A DNA stretch of 64,000 bases from Leptodontidium sp. MPI-SDFR-AT-0119 (taxonomy: Eukaryota; Ascomycota; Leotiomycetes; Helotiales; Leptodontidiaceae), in NCBI GenBank assembly GCA_020726505.1, contig JAHLEZ010000007.1, positions 1,488,001 to 1,552,000 on the forward strand, given 5' to 3'. The notes below the pieces were generated by a model. The model was not told the DNA's origin, made no database searches, and saw nothing but the letters and a program-made list of their open reading frames with translations. Below are positions 30,609 to 43,369 of the stretch, piece after piece (positions within the stretch are counted from its first letter, which is position 1; every line of letters begins with the position of its first letter). Position numbers and translations under genes: made by a program.

Positions 30609-31906
30609 CTACCTCCTCCTATACACACCCGCCATCCAACTAGCCCTCAAGAGGGCTAATCCCCAAGCCATTCCTAGACTATCCCATATAACATTCAGCT
30701 TACTCCCACCAACCTCTTTCCACCCAATTTGAACCTCTGCAACCCTAATCCCAGGTGTAGTACCAATCTGCTCCCCTTTTCTGCCTGTAATAATCCCAGG
30801 CGGAGCACTTTCAGCCAGCATCAACATCTCAACGTCGAAGATCCAGCCTTCGGCATGCATGTAAGGAACGATATGAGGTAGAGCAGCGCGAGAAAATAAC
30901 TTGAAGCCGCATTGGGTATCACGGATTCGTGACGTGGCTGGAGGCGTAAGGATTTTGAGGAGGGCGTGGAAGGAGTGCATGAGAACATTTCGAATAGCAG
31001 AGCGCTGTTTTTAGTTAGTGATTTCCAACGAAAGTTGAGGCAAGAATTCTTACCTTGACAACTGCCTCGCTGCCCACCAGATGCGATCTACTCCCTACTG
31101 CAACAGCTCGATTTGGCTGATCAGCTACAGCTTTACATCCCTCCACCAGCTTCGCCAGGTCCGCAAAAGCAGACGCTCCATCCGCATCGGCGAAGACCGC
31201 AAATGCACCTCTCACATGTCGAAATCCATGTGTAACAGCCCCTCCCTTCCCCCTATTCTCTTTCAATTTGCATATCCTCAAAACATCATGCAGCTTGTAT
31301 TTCCTCGAGAACGCCAGCGCAACCTCCACCGTCTTATCCTTACTTCCATCATCGACAATGAGAATCTCATAGCCGCCCATACCGCTCGCATCGCCTTTCG
31401 GAGCCCCCTTGGCTTTAGGCGTACGTCCATATTCGGCATCCAGAAACGGCACAGCTTCCTCCAACATGATCTCTAAGCGCTCTTCTTCATTGTACGCCGG
31501 GATCACCACGCTCATTTCTAGCTCTGCTTCCTCGATATCGCCGGTATGCTTCTCTGAGAAATCCTTGATGTTCTCCGCCTCCTTTCGGTGGGAGAGCCAT
31601 TCGTCGTGCCAGCATGGAAGCGGCTTTGGGTCTGTGGTAGAGCCATCCGGAGCGGAAGTTATGTACGTTTTCTCGGACGAAAAGGGAGGTCGCGGGGTAG
31701 GCGCGAGAATAAATACAGCGGCATATATCTAACGGTTGTGGTTAGTTTGAAGATTGTGGTTGGAGGGTAGCGGGGTCACATACGCAAGTCAAAACGGTAA
31801 CAGCCGTTGTAATTGCCAAAATAAGTAGAATAGGTAAGGGCGTTTGCTCGAAATTCTCATAGACAACCCAGAGCAGCTTCTGCGGAAGCTCGAGAAGGGC
31901 TTCCAT
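30609..31906 (-). CDS. ALG5: Dolichyl-phosphate beta-glucosyltransferase
   Basis: ER enzyme that transfers glucose from UDP-glucose to dolichyl phosphate; the product feeds the last glucose additions to the N-glycan precursor. Exons 31784-31906, 31054-31728 and 30609-31004 each contain whole codons and give 397 aa. An N-terminal membrane segment (PLPILLILAITTAVTVL) precedes the GT2 catalytic domain, with VVIPAYNEEERLE, the IVDDGSKDKT motif, ENRGKGGAV and FADADGASAF. The C-terminal half has TQCGFKLFSRAA and EGWIFDVEMLMLA, both diagnostic of ALG5. The start codon precedes the membrane helix and is the only suitable ATG. Confidence 0.94.
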
Positions 31907-32435
31907 AGCTGTAAGTTGCAAAAGAGCGAACGATTCAATATGTCGGTGGTTTTATGAAATGCGCAAGAAATGATCGAGTTCTGACATTGAAAGTGCGTCG
32001 CGCACGAAAACGGAGGGGCAATGATTAAATACACATGGCCTGGATCCAATTGAAGCTTGATAGGAGAAGTGGAGAGGGTTGTCGTCCCGAGACGCTAAAA
32101 ATATGCGGCTTACGAGGCTGCATGCGAGGCTGAGGCTGTGCTCGCTTCATGCACTTTATTTACCGAATTTCTCCCTTTTTTTCCTTTCCAGAAATATTCT
32201 TCAGCTTTGGAGCTGTAGTAACAGGATATTGAGTACTGCTACTCACTTAAAACATCCAAGAATTCTCTTACAGGAATAAACAAACAATAACCAATTTGTA
32301 AGAGGCAGACTTCGACAATTCCATCTTAATCACACCCTTCTAAGTGGGGAAACAAAATTCAAACCCTATATTTTCACTCTATAAGATCTATCAACCTTAC
32401 AATCCCACAAGTTACAAGCACAGAAGCGGTGTCTA

Positions 32436-32465
32436 GAAAAGAAAAGAAAAGAAAAGAAAAGAAAA
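32436..32465. repeat. (GAAAA)6 microsatellite
   Basis: Six tandem GAAAA units. On the minus strand this reads as repeated TTTT runs about 30-60 bases past the 3' end of the tRNA gene, so it can serve as a Pol III terminator. Confidence 0.85.
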
Positions 32466-32495
32466 GTAACAAGCAAAAACAAAGTTTCTCATATC

Positions 32496-32567
32496 TGACC
32501 GACGCAGGGATCGAACCTGCAATCTCTTGATTCGTAGTCAAGCGCCTTGCCATTGGGCCAGTCGGCC
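32496..32567 (-). tRNA. tRNA-Arg (anticodon ACG), intronless
   Basis: On the minus strand the 72-nt sequence folds into a full cloverleaf. The acceptor stem GGCCGAC pairs with GTCGGTC (one G-U), followed by discriminator A. The anticodon stem CTTGA/TCAAG closes the loop CTACGAA, giving ACG, read ICG after editing to decode CGU/CGC/CGA. The T arm is GCAGG-TTCGATC-CCTGC and serves as the B box. No intron is present. T-rich runs from the (GAAAA)6 repeat follow the 3' end. Confidence 0.94.
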
Positions 32568-33474
32568 CCGTGATATACCATTGATATGTTATCCCACTAG
32601 ATAATCTCAGAGACTATTGTTACTGTGGGTCTGTTTAAAAAATCATTTGGTAATAGGCTGTGAAGGTGTGCGTTGATTTGGCTGGTTAAATTGGGGAAGG
32701 GGCTTCCTCGGCTATTCAGTACAGTTCGAACTACTTCCTGGCTGCTGGCTGCTCTGTCTGCAATTCGCAATTGAGAGTAAGGCAATAGTATAACTTCGAG
32801 GGCGATTTAATACAGCTGCGAAACTTGGAGCTCGCTTGTTCGCATGTGTGTGTGTGTGTGTGTGTCTGTGGAAAAGGAGGGTTGAAATAGCTCGATTAAG
32901 GACTAGGAAAAACTTAACATTAAATAAGGGAAACCATGTAACAGAGCACTTAGCCATATCACTACAAATAACTATTTACTACCAGCCAAAGATTACATAG
33001 GAAGCCTTTTTCCAGGAATCAGGCACTAGATGGTGGAAATTTCGGGCTTCAGCTTCCCTACTACGGAGTGGCTAATCGATCGCCTGGACAGAAAGTAAAC
33101 ATTTCAGAAATGTTTGTTTCACCAGATTAGAGTCATGTGACTTCCGAGGAAGCACAGAACAGCTGTGCTTATCAAATGTTCATTGGATCTGTGTCGTGAG
33201 ACCCAGACGGTATCTTTATCTGCATCATCTCTCGTGTCCCAAACCAGCCCATCTATAATACACGTAACAAGCAAATCCGTGATCATGATCAGATGCTCCG
33301 TCTCGCTCGTTAAACCCCCCCCCCCCCCCAGCCAAGCAACAGCCAGATGAAAATAGGCATCTCATAATAACAACATCACTCGACCAAAACTCCATACACC
33401 TTCCAAGCAAGACGCCCGCCCCTCTTTGCCGATATTGATGCTTCCTTGGTTGATTGCGAATTGAGACGACTTTT
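32568..33474. other. Intergenic with simple repeats
   Basis: About 900 bp between the tRNA and PSY2. It holds a (TG)n microsatellite at 32845-32865 and a C15 run at 33315-33329. No coding sequence is supported. Confidence 0.5.
32845..32865. repeat. (TG)n microsatellite
   Basis: About ten TG units, with two more after a single interruption. Confidence 0.85.
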
Positions 33475-36389
33475 TCAGCTACCGCTGTCTCCTCCACCTT
33501 GACTCTCACCACCGGTCTTGATCGCTGGGGATAGACTGATAGCGATTTTGTTCTTGCCACCAGAACCTCCATTCTGATTGTTGAAACTCTTTTTCCTCCT
33601 GAGAACACTGCTCGTGTTTGATGCCACAGAACTGGACGAGTTTCGGCGTTTAGGCTGTGTAAGTTTGCTCATCTCATCATCATCTTCTTCCTCGCGGCGG
33701 CGCTTCTCCGACATCTTTTCTAGGGGCGAGACCGCAGATGAGGAAAGAGGAGTATGAACTCCATTGCTACTAGCCTTGGACGAAGAGGCAGGAGGGGTGT
33801 TCTCGTCCGTGCCTTCTAGAATGCCAGCAGATAGATCGGTGTCCATGTTGTCGTTCTCCTCGTCGGAGTTGTAGTCCACCAATGGTTTCGATGTAGGTGA
33901 AGCGCCATTGGCCGCTGCTCGACTAGACGATGCCTTGACCGCCACATCCTCTTCGTCATCAGATGTATTGAAATACTCTTCCTCCTGAGCATCGAGATCC
34001 TTGATTCCTTCCCACCTATTGCCTCTGCCTGTTTCTGGTCGCTTGGGTGTAGTATCTTCTTCGGTATCTAAGAATGAACTGTCCATGTTCGATGCAAAAC
34101 CTTGCGTCTGGTCATACCGGATGATGTAGTTGTTGAAGGTATCGACATAGGTGATCTTCGCTAGCTTCTCCCTATAATTCTCAACCAGATGACTGATGAT
34201 ATTCTTGATATTTTCCCTCTTGATGAAATCAAAGAATTCCAAGCAAGCTGAATTTAGAAGAGTATCACGGGGCATCGTTTCAATAACTAGATCCAAGATG
34301 GGCTCAAAAAGCTTGCCTTGGGTCATTTGCTGATTGTAAAACTCGTCTTGTAGTCCGATTAGATTGCGAAAGAACTTCAGTGCGGCTGGTGACAGGTTAG
34401 CATTTATCGTTATGAGAGGGAAGTGATACTCACTCAGGCGTAGATACTTCTCCGGACTCGAGAGAAGTTGGGCAATGCGTTGACCCAAACTCTCAGAGAG
34501 AACGAAGTATTTGCTGTGATGGGTATGTTGTCTGACGAAGAAGCAGAGGATCTCGATGAGGTAGATGAACAGGGATACCTGATGAACGCTGAAATCCATA
34601 TTGTCTCGGTCTTTCAAGTCCACCAGAGGCTTGAACAACTTCTTGGCGGAGTCATCGTAGAAGTCCTTCACGAATTCGGCTTGCTGAGGGTCAGGTTGTG
34701 GTCGCATTCTGCCTGCGATATCTCCATTTGCCCTAGACAGATTTTCAAGTGGTCCATTTTGTGATCCCGGGTCAAGGAGGACTTTGATTGCGTCTGCGAT
34801 TTGTGCCTTGACTCCGAGATCTGCTTCTACAAGGAGAAGATCGATCAAAGAGTCTGTGAGGGGGGTTTGCTTTTCACTGATTTGTCGAAAGATGGTTTGG
34901 CGGATCATTTGCGGATCATGATCAATCATGGAAACCAGTACATCCGTGGCTCCAACTCGAACGCCAACATCACTGTGTCGAAGGGCAAAATTGATTACTG
35001 ACAATAAGCCATGCCCAAGGAAGTTGTTGTAGAGTTGCTGTCTGGTAGGTTGCTGGATGTTTTTGGCAATTGCACAGCATTGTTGAATGAACAACACAGC
35101 CTCCTTCTTCCGCTCCTGGTCGGTTTCCTGTGGCCCAAATACTCCAAACAGCTCCTTGAGGAAGGCAGGGTTCGTCTGCAGATGACCAACAATATCGACC
35201 TGATTAAAGAAAATCGAAGAATTAAGAACAGAGAATGTAGGATCATCCAGGATCCGAGCGAGCACGACGTCCTTCAGGTATTGCAATCGATATGTGGCGT
35301 GGATCTTCTTCCGGATCGTTTCATCATCGATATGCACAACCTCCTTATATCTGCCTTCCTTGCTCAGCCAGTGTCTATGATTCGCCTTGTGGCTGGGAAA
35401 GTCCGGGTCATATTCCAAAGCTCCCACCACGCCAAGGATCAACTCGTCCGAAACCACATGGTCCATGATGTTGGCGTCGTTTAGCAGAATCACCGTCTTC
35501 ATGATGTTGCATAATCGGTGTAGACTTGGCAGGTCCTCCATATCCTCGGCCATTTCCACCAACGGAATCAACTTGGGAATGTAGTTGTTTTCTTCATTGA
35601 GAATGTACTTCACCAATGCCTCCCGTCCTTGAACTGTACAATGCAAACCACGCACTTGTGATTCGATCTCTGCTAGATTGCCCAGGCCAGGATTGGGGAG
35701 AGTGAGTTGGTTGTTGACGAAAGGGTCGGTTGAAATGTCGTCCGATAAAGCATCGTCTTGAATTGGAGTTAGAAGGAGTATATCGCAGATTGATCTTGTG
35801 CACTCACCTGGGCCTCCTACAGCGAGCAACTGTTGTTGGATATTATGGATGAATTTCCTATTGCATGTTAGCAAGAACCCGAGCACATTCATTGCCTGCA
35901 CAGCACCAATTTGACTTACCAAATAGCAGCACAACCATCTCCCTCCTGGAAGCTGAGGGCCATGTCTATCGAAGTTGTTGGCTCGGTCCATACTATGAGT
36001 GTGTCTAAAGGGAGCATCAGCCTCGATCCACAAGCAGACTATACAAGTCCTCTAACCTTGCTGCTTCTGGAATGAATCCTCCTTGCAGATGCGAGTCTCT
36101 AAAAGTATCTTGTCTGGTTCATCTTCCGACTGCACGAGCATGCGGGGCTCCTCTTGACGGTTGGCTTCATTCTGTACGATAGGAGTCAGCACAACATTCA
36201 CAACATATAGCCCCTGATGATACTGCAGGAGCGCATGCGCGTGAAGGTTCAAGAAAGGGCCTGGCGTACAAAGATGAATGAAGCAACGCAGAAGCCAGTG
36301 CCTCGATCGAACCAGTCATTATTCTTCAGCTCGTAGACCTTCACTCTCTTTTTGTCATTCGGCGGGTTAGGCACCGCTTGTGCCATCAT
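33475..36389 (-). CDS. PSY2: Protein phosphatase 4 regulatory subunit 3 (SMK-1 family)
   Basis: Substrate-binding subunit of PP4, which in yeast dephosphorylates gamma-H2A and Rad53 during recovery from DNA damage. Six exons join in phase to 867 aa: 36270-36389, 36057-36171, 35920-36004, 35808-35857, 34434-35756 and 33475-34385. Landmarks are VKVYELKNNDWFDRGTGFC and DTLIVW in the N-terminal EVH1-like domain, then the SMK-1 armadillo region (IRKKIHATYRLQYLKDVVLA, YLRLTALKFFRNLIGLQDEF) and an acidic, Ser-rich tail with basic nuclear-import-like patches (KRRREEE, QPKRRN). The start is MMAQAVPNPPND at 36389 or the adjacent ATG. A further 34 codons upstream are open but lack an ATG. The last intron (34386-34433, 48 nt) is in frame and stop-free. 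Confidence 0.92.
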
Positions 36390-38072
36390 CAATGGTTGTA
36401 GTTCCCCTTCGAGGTCCTCCGCAGAGTAATCTTCAGAAGATGGTGCGATGTCTATGGTTGTTGCGAGAGTCTGGGTGGTGATCGTCGCCACGGTTGAGGT
36501 TTGCGATTTGCGCCCGTACTCGATCGCGCGCGTCGTCGGAAAGGAGGGGCAAGGTCGGCGATGAGAATGGTCAGGATGAGGTAGACGCGACTCTGTTTAC
36601 TCTCCGGAGATGTTCTTCGCGAGGCGCCGTGTATTTATGACGCTGCCGTCCGGATCGTTGGACGTTGGTTGTTTGCCTGGCTGGCTTGGGTTGACGAGAA
36701 CTGACGATGGATGGGATGCGCTCGCCGGCCGGTCGCCGCTAGCCTTAGCGCGATAATTGGGTCGAGATCAGATCAGATTGACGGCACTCAACGTGGGGAA
36801 ACAGCCATCAACTCCATTCCAATCCAATTGCCGGATGTGAGATTTTGTTCCCTAGGTTGAAGATAATGTTTCTGCTGTACTTGCCACTTCATCCGTCCCT
36901 CCTGTCTCTTCCCACGTCACTCAGCGTCGGTCACGTGCCTATGAGGTGGGCGCTCGGGCCTTTTTGGTGGAGCTGCCCAGGCTATTTTTGGAACTTTGAT
37001 TGGCCCTTCTTCAACAGCCTCGGTGAGCTCGAGAATTCCGTCATTCGTTTCAGATATGATATGAGCTTAATTTTGTCGGCTTCAAAACTTATGAGCTTCA
37101 CTTTATCAATATCAACAAGAACTTTGGATCTCAAGATAAGTCCAATCTGTTCTTGCCAAATGCAGTGTTATCGGTTAAAGTTTATGGCATCTCCTCTGTG
37201 GAGTAGACGAGATAGGATGATTTTCGAGCAGACGCAGAAGGGTTGTTTGGGGCCCCTTGGATGCTCCTGGTGCAGAACGGGACCTGGACCGGAATGTTGA
37301 ACTTTAAAGAAAGGTCGCCGAACCAACAAGATGGGGTTTCCCGTTCTCCAAAATTCAATGGTATTTGTGGTGTTATGTTGTCATGACTTGAGCTCAGAGG
37401 CTTGAAGAATTCAGGAAGTATGCCCAAGCAGTCTTACTTCCTCGCACGAGTGCACTACGCACTACGCTGTACATTGGGCTCTGATGGCTATTCGAGCCTA
37501 GGTCTATGTAACTTTGGGAACTTCGGCATGAGCACAAGATGTCAAAACAGAAATTGACTTTCGGTTCTTGCTTTTGAAACCCCCACGGCTTTCCTCCAGC
37601 ACTCCAAGGCAAGTCTAAGCGGACACATACACTGTCTTGTTCTTTCGAGTTCTGTGATATTTGGTCAGACTCAAACAAGGCAAAGATATTTTCGAGTAGG
37701 TAACTGTCCTGTCCTCTCTCAAAATGCAGCCTATTTCTCTCAAATCCCCAAGCTCAATCCTCCTTGTTCCTTCGACTAATTAGTGCATATTCTGGGCAGG
37801 CGCCAGGCTATCGTGGAGGGGAAATATTTAACTTCAACAAACCCCTCACTACGTAATGAAGTTTGGAGAGGGGCTGCCGCTACCCGACAGGACCAAACCA
37901 GGTATCGTATCGTGTCGTATCCATCCGCCACTTGTCGATCAGCCACAAGCGACAACAGTTGTTCGTCATCTCGACATACCACTTGGCTTCTCCTTGGAGA
38001 GTACTGGCTTGCCTTTGTTTCGAGGTCGTAAAGCGGAGTAGGCAAGGCAAAGTACCTAAGTCTAACAAAAGC
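36390..38072. other. 1.7-kb divergent intergenic region, PSY2 / TLDc-like gene
   Basis: Both flanking genes are transcribed away from this region. It holds GC-rich stretches beside PSY2 (36480-36760) and CGTATCGTGTCGTATCC-type repeats near 37900. Short ORFs overlap on both strands but none shows a domain. No RNA gene was found. Confidence 0.45.
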
Positions 38073-40077
38073 ATGGCAGGCCCATCGGTTGGAGACTTTG
38101 CGCTTCTACTCTTGGCTGCACTTTACCAGACGGTATTCCCGCATGAAAGAAAAGTGAAGAGATATCTCGAAAGTGCTAGCCAAGGTGGGATTCCATTTAC
38201 CATAGTTCACTTACTGTATCCGTCTCTCAATACTCTAACAGGGCCCTAGATTCGATTCTTGAGGATCTTTCAAAGTCCTTGAAGCTTGCCTCAAGAGAAG
38301 ACCAAGCCAGATTGTCAGAGATATTCAGAAACTTTCGTATCCAGGACGCAGATACTAAGGCAAAATGTAAGTTCCTTGATCATTTATTTGAGAAATGTGC
38401 TGATGCTTCTAGACTGGAATGAACATTGCTTCAGAAACTATATCCGCACTAGACATGATGCGAGCTTCCTTTCAAATCAAACCATTAGTCTATTGTGGCG
38501 TTCCTTCGGCTACTATGCTTTCCATCCATTCCCTCGCGGAGAGGTAGACCAAATACGGATTGACGCAGACGCATTCCACCGTGCTGTGGCCCTGCTTGCA
38601 CTGCAAGCCAATGACCTCCTCGGAACTCAGAAAGGTAGTTGGCACCGGCGACATAACGATGAGTATTTTGACAGAAAGAGTTGGGAGAGGATGTTGAGAA
38701 GTGTTGCGTTACCTTGTGGCGCGAAACTGGACGACAGCTTTGACGAGAGTGATGGGCGAGGGGCCATGGCGAGCGATATCATGGATGTCCTTTCTATGAC
38801 CCGGCCTCCCCCATCACTTCTGCGCCATCCATCACCGGTGCAGCTTGAGCCTGCTGCCAATGTCTTGTTTGATGATGGCGGCAGAGGTCCGAGGTGTGCA
38901 TATCGGGCTACAAAAACAGATATGCAGACCTTGGTAGAAGTGCTGATTCGGTTGCGACTCCGGAAAGAGAAATGGGGAAGATACTTCCCTTCTGGAGATC
39001 TGGATGTTATCTCAAGTCAAGGAACTAAGATAGCCGAAATGCTGGCTTTCGAATCATTCTCAGCAGAAACCCAAGCAGGGGAAGATGAAGGCGTTGTCAC
39101 AAGCGACGATATTACAATTGCGATGGACCGCCTCGTGAGTGCGAAGTCAAAATCGTTGATCTCAGTGCTAATTACCTTCACAGCCAAATCTTCATCTGCG
39201 CTTTCTACAACTCTGGGGTATTGTTTTTCAACCCCAAGAACACACAGCTGAGCCTTCACCACCCTTAAAACAAATATTTGTCGTGCCCCGCCATGAGATC
39301 CCACTTGGCTCACTCTCGCTCTTCATTCCACAAGCTACCACTTTGGCAAGGTATGGGGAGCGGGTGTTGGGCATGCAAGATATGCAAATCGCCTTCACTC
39401 AAAGCTCTTCTTCCTTATCATCAGACAACACCTCCCTATCTATCACTCATCTCGCCAAATCCCTCTCCGAAAAGGCAACTAGAAGCATGTTGACAGGTCA
39501 CTACCTCGTGCTCTTCACCTCATCGACCAAGCAGCCAACTGGCTCAGACCCAGTTCTAGGGGTGTATTTCCCTGGCCCTTTGTTCGCCACAGATGAATAT
39601 AAAGGGGAAGCCGTCTATAGCGTCAGTCTTGCTTCTAGCTCAGACTGCATAATGTTTCAACTGTGGCCCGAATTTCGAGTCGCGAAGTGGAAAGGAGATG
39701 GGATTGATCTTGTGAAGATGTTGAGTGGCCACACTAGCGCTGCTCAAAGTAGCAAGATTACAGAACTGAATCTCGCCCGGGTTGCCATGGGCAGTCCTAA
39801 GAGTGAAGAGAATGTATTATCTGAAATACCGTACTGGATTGGAGGACCAAACTCAGACTCAAGTCCAGCTGAAAACACACAGACTGGCTTACACATCGAC
39901 CCGAACAAGAGAACTGCTACTCTTACAATCAAGCCACTTTCTGTAGGGAAGTCTGGATTCGAGCAGATTGGGAGTGACGGTCAGGCGTGCGAGATCCAAG
40001 TCTCAAATGCAGAGATGCACGTCTTCACTGTGTCGGGAGAAACTATTGCTAGAAAACGTACGAAACCTGTTGTGTAG
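38073..40077 (+). CDS. TLDc-like domain protein (tentative)
   Basis: Four exons, 38073-38184, 38250-38366, 38413-39134 and 39184-40077, join in phase (SASQ|DSILED, TKAK|YWNEH, MDRL|PNLHL) to 614 aa. The N-terminal half is helical and ends in a stretch with EF-hand-like spacing (IRIDADAFHRAVALLALQAN). The C-terminal half has features of a TLDc fold: SMLTGHYLVLFTSSTKQ, then VLGVYFPGPLF, then IMFQLWPEFRVAKWKG and a final strand ending VFTVSGETI. Fungal proteins of this layout include Rtc5 and related TLDc proteins, some of which regulate the V-ATPase. The assignment rests on pattern only; the exon joins are more certain than the function. Confidence 0.55.
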
Positions 40078-41314
40078 GATCTCTCCAGATATACACGAGA
40101 TGAGAAAGCTGTTCTAGTTGCTGGAGAGGAATTGAAGACGAGGATCGAGGGATTTGGATCGAGTTAAATCCCGTCTCGTTGGAGTAATGTAATTACCATT
40201 GCCCAGACCTCAGAAGTCATGACATGGCATGTCGACATGAGAATGGAAGAAACTGGATACATAAAGAGATAGAAACAAGAAATAGAATAAGGAACCCGAG
40301 AGAACGAATACGAGCCTTATCTCCCCAGTAATTCCCAACCAAGCAATCCCGACAATCTCACCGAGTACAGCAGAGGCGAAATGTCGAAACAAACACAAGA
40401 TCTTACATGATTGACAAGCAGTTTGGCAAAAGCTTGAACGACAACACCACCCGCATGAGCTGGGATTGCAGGCGCAAGCTTTTCCGAATATTCCCAATGT
40501 GGCTTGCGCTCTCGTCCACTTCGAGAATCCCGCATGAGCTAGGTGGGTGTGGATGATGCATACGGTAAGTATAATTAATATGTAGGCAGCCTGTACAAGC
40601 ATCACATCACATCACGCAAAGCTTCTCGGCTTCAAAGTGGATAGTTGTACAAGAAATGCGCCAAAAATAAGTAAAAGCTCTTCGATTGCTCTAAATGGGT
40701 TTACATAGGTGCACCGTGCATGTGGTGATCTTCATTGAGGCGTCCAGGCGTCGTCATGGTGAGACCTCAATTCAAAGAGGTCTCACGAACCCCCACTCAC
40801 CACCACGCTCCCCGAGACGCCATGTTTCTCGGACTAAAAAGGGGCTTGACGGGAATTCCCTCAACGGAAAGTCGGATGGGGGAAATCTTTTGGAGCAACC
40901 AGCTGCCCGATGCACGTCCCGTTCTCGGCAGCACGAATGGATATGGAACCCACACAGCCGATATCTAAGCCACAGTAAGTAGTCGATAAAGCAAACAAAC
41001 AAAGTATCATCGGGGTCTAGGTCCATGTCGAGGCGCAATCAACCTTACCTTGCTGCACTTAGGCCAGGGAACGTCTTGCGAAGTCTCAGCCACAAGCCTC
41101 ATCCTCACAATTTCAAGCCCCAGTTTGAGCGGCATGCAAAGTTCACAAATGGAAGCTGAAATCAATTACGGAGGGCGGCTGTAGATATGGAAATTTTATT
41201 CAAGAAGGCTGACCACATGATGGCAACTTCTCATCCCGTAAGCTAGAAATTTTTGACGAGGCGAGCTCGAGGCAGCTAGACAGAGACAAAATTTTGTCAC
41301 GGCCGGAGGTCCTG
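40078..41314. other. Convergent intergenic region, no gene seen
   Basis: 1.2 kb between two genes that converge. It contains the perfect hairpin at 40759-40786 and only short ORFs without motifs. Confidence 0.45.
40759..40786. repeat. Perfect 10-bp inverted repeat with 8-nt loop
   Basis: GTGAGACCTC and GAGGTCTCAC flank AATTCAAA. The stem has no mismatch. It lies in a convergent intergenic region, far (about 0.5-0.7 kb) from either stop codon. It could form a transcript hairpin or be a remnant of an insertion. Confidence 0.7.
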
Positions 41315-43208
41315 TCATATATCAAATGGCCAGATTGCCCTTAGATCTTCTTCGTCCTTTATGGGTTCATCATCGTCGGGACTCTCGTTAGTTAGTACAG
41401 CTTGTAACATTCCATTGAACATCTCCCTATGCGCCAACTCCGTCGCTTCCCAGTCTTCCTGCGGAGTCCATCCATCGGATGCAGTGTTAAGCAAGCTTGA
41501 CAGATTGTTCCTCAGCTCGTGTGCAGCCTCAAATGTTCTGTATTCCATCTGATGAATTGCTAATTCTTCGGGCGTGGGTGCGTGGAATGGACACGAGCCG
41601 GCAAAACCCAGCTGCTTCCAGCGCAGCGAGGTTTCGATTAACTCGTGACGAAAAGCCACGATGCCATCCTTCCACGTCCTATGGCAATAGCGAAAGGGCC
41701 GGAATAGGGCTTCGTCCATCAACCTAGGTCCAGACACTTTCGGGACAAGAAATTGAGAGCAAACATCAAATGCCTTCGCACATCGCTCACTATTGGACTC
41801 AAGTTGATTCTCGAGTGGGGGAGGACCAGGCCTTGCAAAGTCTGGTACGTCGTCTGCATACCAGAACGCTGGCTCAATACTAGACGATTGCCAATCGATG
41901 ATACCTGTAATGACAGCGGGGTCGTCGTCCGAAACAAATATGTTTCTTTTATGTAGATCCGGGTGGAACAACGTTGGTGCAGCCGCGTCCCGGATCCGAG
42001 GGTCTTTAGACATCTTTTTTACAACAGCACGACCAGATTCCAGGAGGCGAAGGTGCGCCTCAACGGATCCGTGGTAGCGCGGTTGGTTGTGAGGAACAGG
42101 TTCGACAGGTGGGACCCTCGAAAGACCGGTATCAATGAGACCGTCACAATATGCTGGAAGATCAGGCCCTGGAATGATTTATGAGTGGTGCGTTTGTGCC
42201 AAGTGAGAGCCACGAAAACTTACACCGTCCCTGGTTGGGCTTTGTGTTGTGGTAATATCTAGATTCGCCGACGTTGCAATTCCAGTAAATAGCTCCGCAA
42301 TGAGGCCCGATACAGAATCTCTGGTTCAAGGTCTGCTTGGAGCCAGAGTCGAGGGGGGCGTCGGCAAAATACAAGCTCCCGTAAGCTGGAAATTTGACAT
42401 CTACCATTTCTTTGACCTTTTGATATATAGCGTCGATACATCTTACTTGCTGGTCCCCAGCCATAGTTGGCCACCTCTGGTGCAATGGAACACCAGCGGC
42501 ATGTTCCATTATGATGTATTCGCTACCAATGGCGTTCGAAGCATCGTTGCTCCAGTCAAGGATTTTCGGTATAGGAATACTGGTATTAGTTTGTACTAGG
42601 ACGTGCATGGCGATTAGCGGCCACATGTATATCTATCTGGTGTTTTGATTTGAACCTACGATATTAATGGTGGCGACTTCCGAATTGGTGGTCAACTTAG
42701 GCGGTCCTGCTATCACGAAGGGCAACCTCGCTACAACACGTTTTGTATTGTCGGTGGTGAAAATGAAGACCCGATTGAAACCCCCTTCTTTCTTATCACA
42801 AGTCGTGATGGAAGCAGCTCCAGGACATAGCTCGACAACCCTCCTGCAGAGTGCGTCGAAGTCAAAGGCTATGTAGCGCGAGTCACGCTCTAACTTGTCG
42901 CGACGAAGCCATCGGCCGCTTGCATAAGCGTGAGGGTCAAGGCCTGTATACATGTTAGAGACACTGATGTGATGCAGAGAACGGGGTGGGTGATGGAAGT
43001 GGCGCTCACGAGCTGCTGGAATCGAGCCCATTGTCTGCTCTGAAGAATGGAATTGTGCGTGATGTGCAGACGGTTCATGAGGCTTCCGCGAATGTAAATG
43101 AAGAGATGACTGTCTGTCTGTAGAAAATGTGCTGAAGAGTGCAAGCTGCGTCCTGGAGGGATGGGGCACCAAACTACCCGTAATCCATCCTGATACTGTA
43201 CGACTCAT
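41315..43208 (-). CDS. APH/AIM9-like phosphotransferase family protein
   Basis: Protein of the aminoglycoside-phosphotransferase-like kinase fold, close to fungal Aim9 (altered inheritance of mitochondria). The real substrate is unknown; these are not known drug-resistance enzymes. Exons 43010-43208, 42656-42943, 42224-42595 and 41315-42168 join in phase to 570 aa. Motifs are GRWLRRDKLERDSRYIAFD, KKEGGFNRVFIFT (nucleotide loop), VVARLPF (Lys/Arg strand), EYIIMEHAAGVPL, the catalytic HPDLHKRNIFV and the metal-binding IIDWQSSSIEPAF. The N-terminus (MSRTVSGWITGSL, then FSTFSTD) resembles a mitochondrial presequence. The first intron (66 nt) is in frame and stop-free. The gene is 161 bp from a divergent APH relic. 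Confidence 0.85.
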
Positions 43209-43369
43209 AAATGTTTCTTTTCTTGCAGGCAGTGAGAGGTATGAAGGCTTGGATCGAAGTTATCCTTGTGGTCTTTTGCAGGAGAGTAAAGTCGGATTTC
43301 AATTGGTTCTCTCCTCACTCGGTTAAGTATGGAAATCACGTTTGGCGAGATTACTAAAGAAGCGAGCCA

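Noticed and set aside
37783..38249. Alternative ORFs upstream of and overlapping the TLDc-like gene start
   Set aside because: They are read in other frames and stop before the conserved exons; the ATG at 38073 alone joins the downstream exons in phase.
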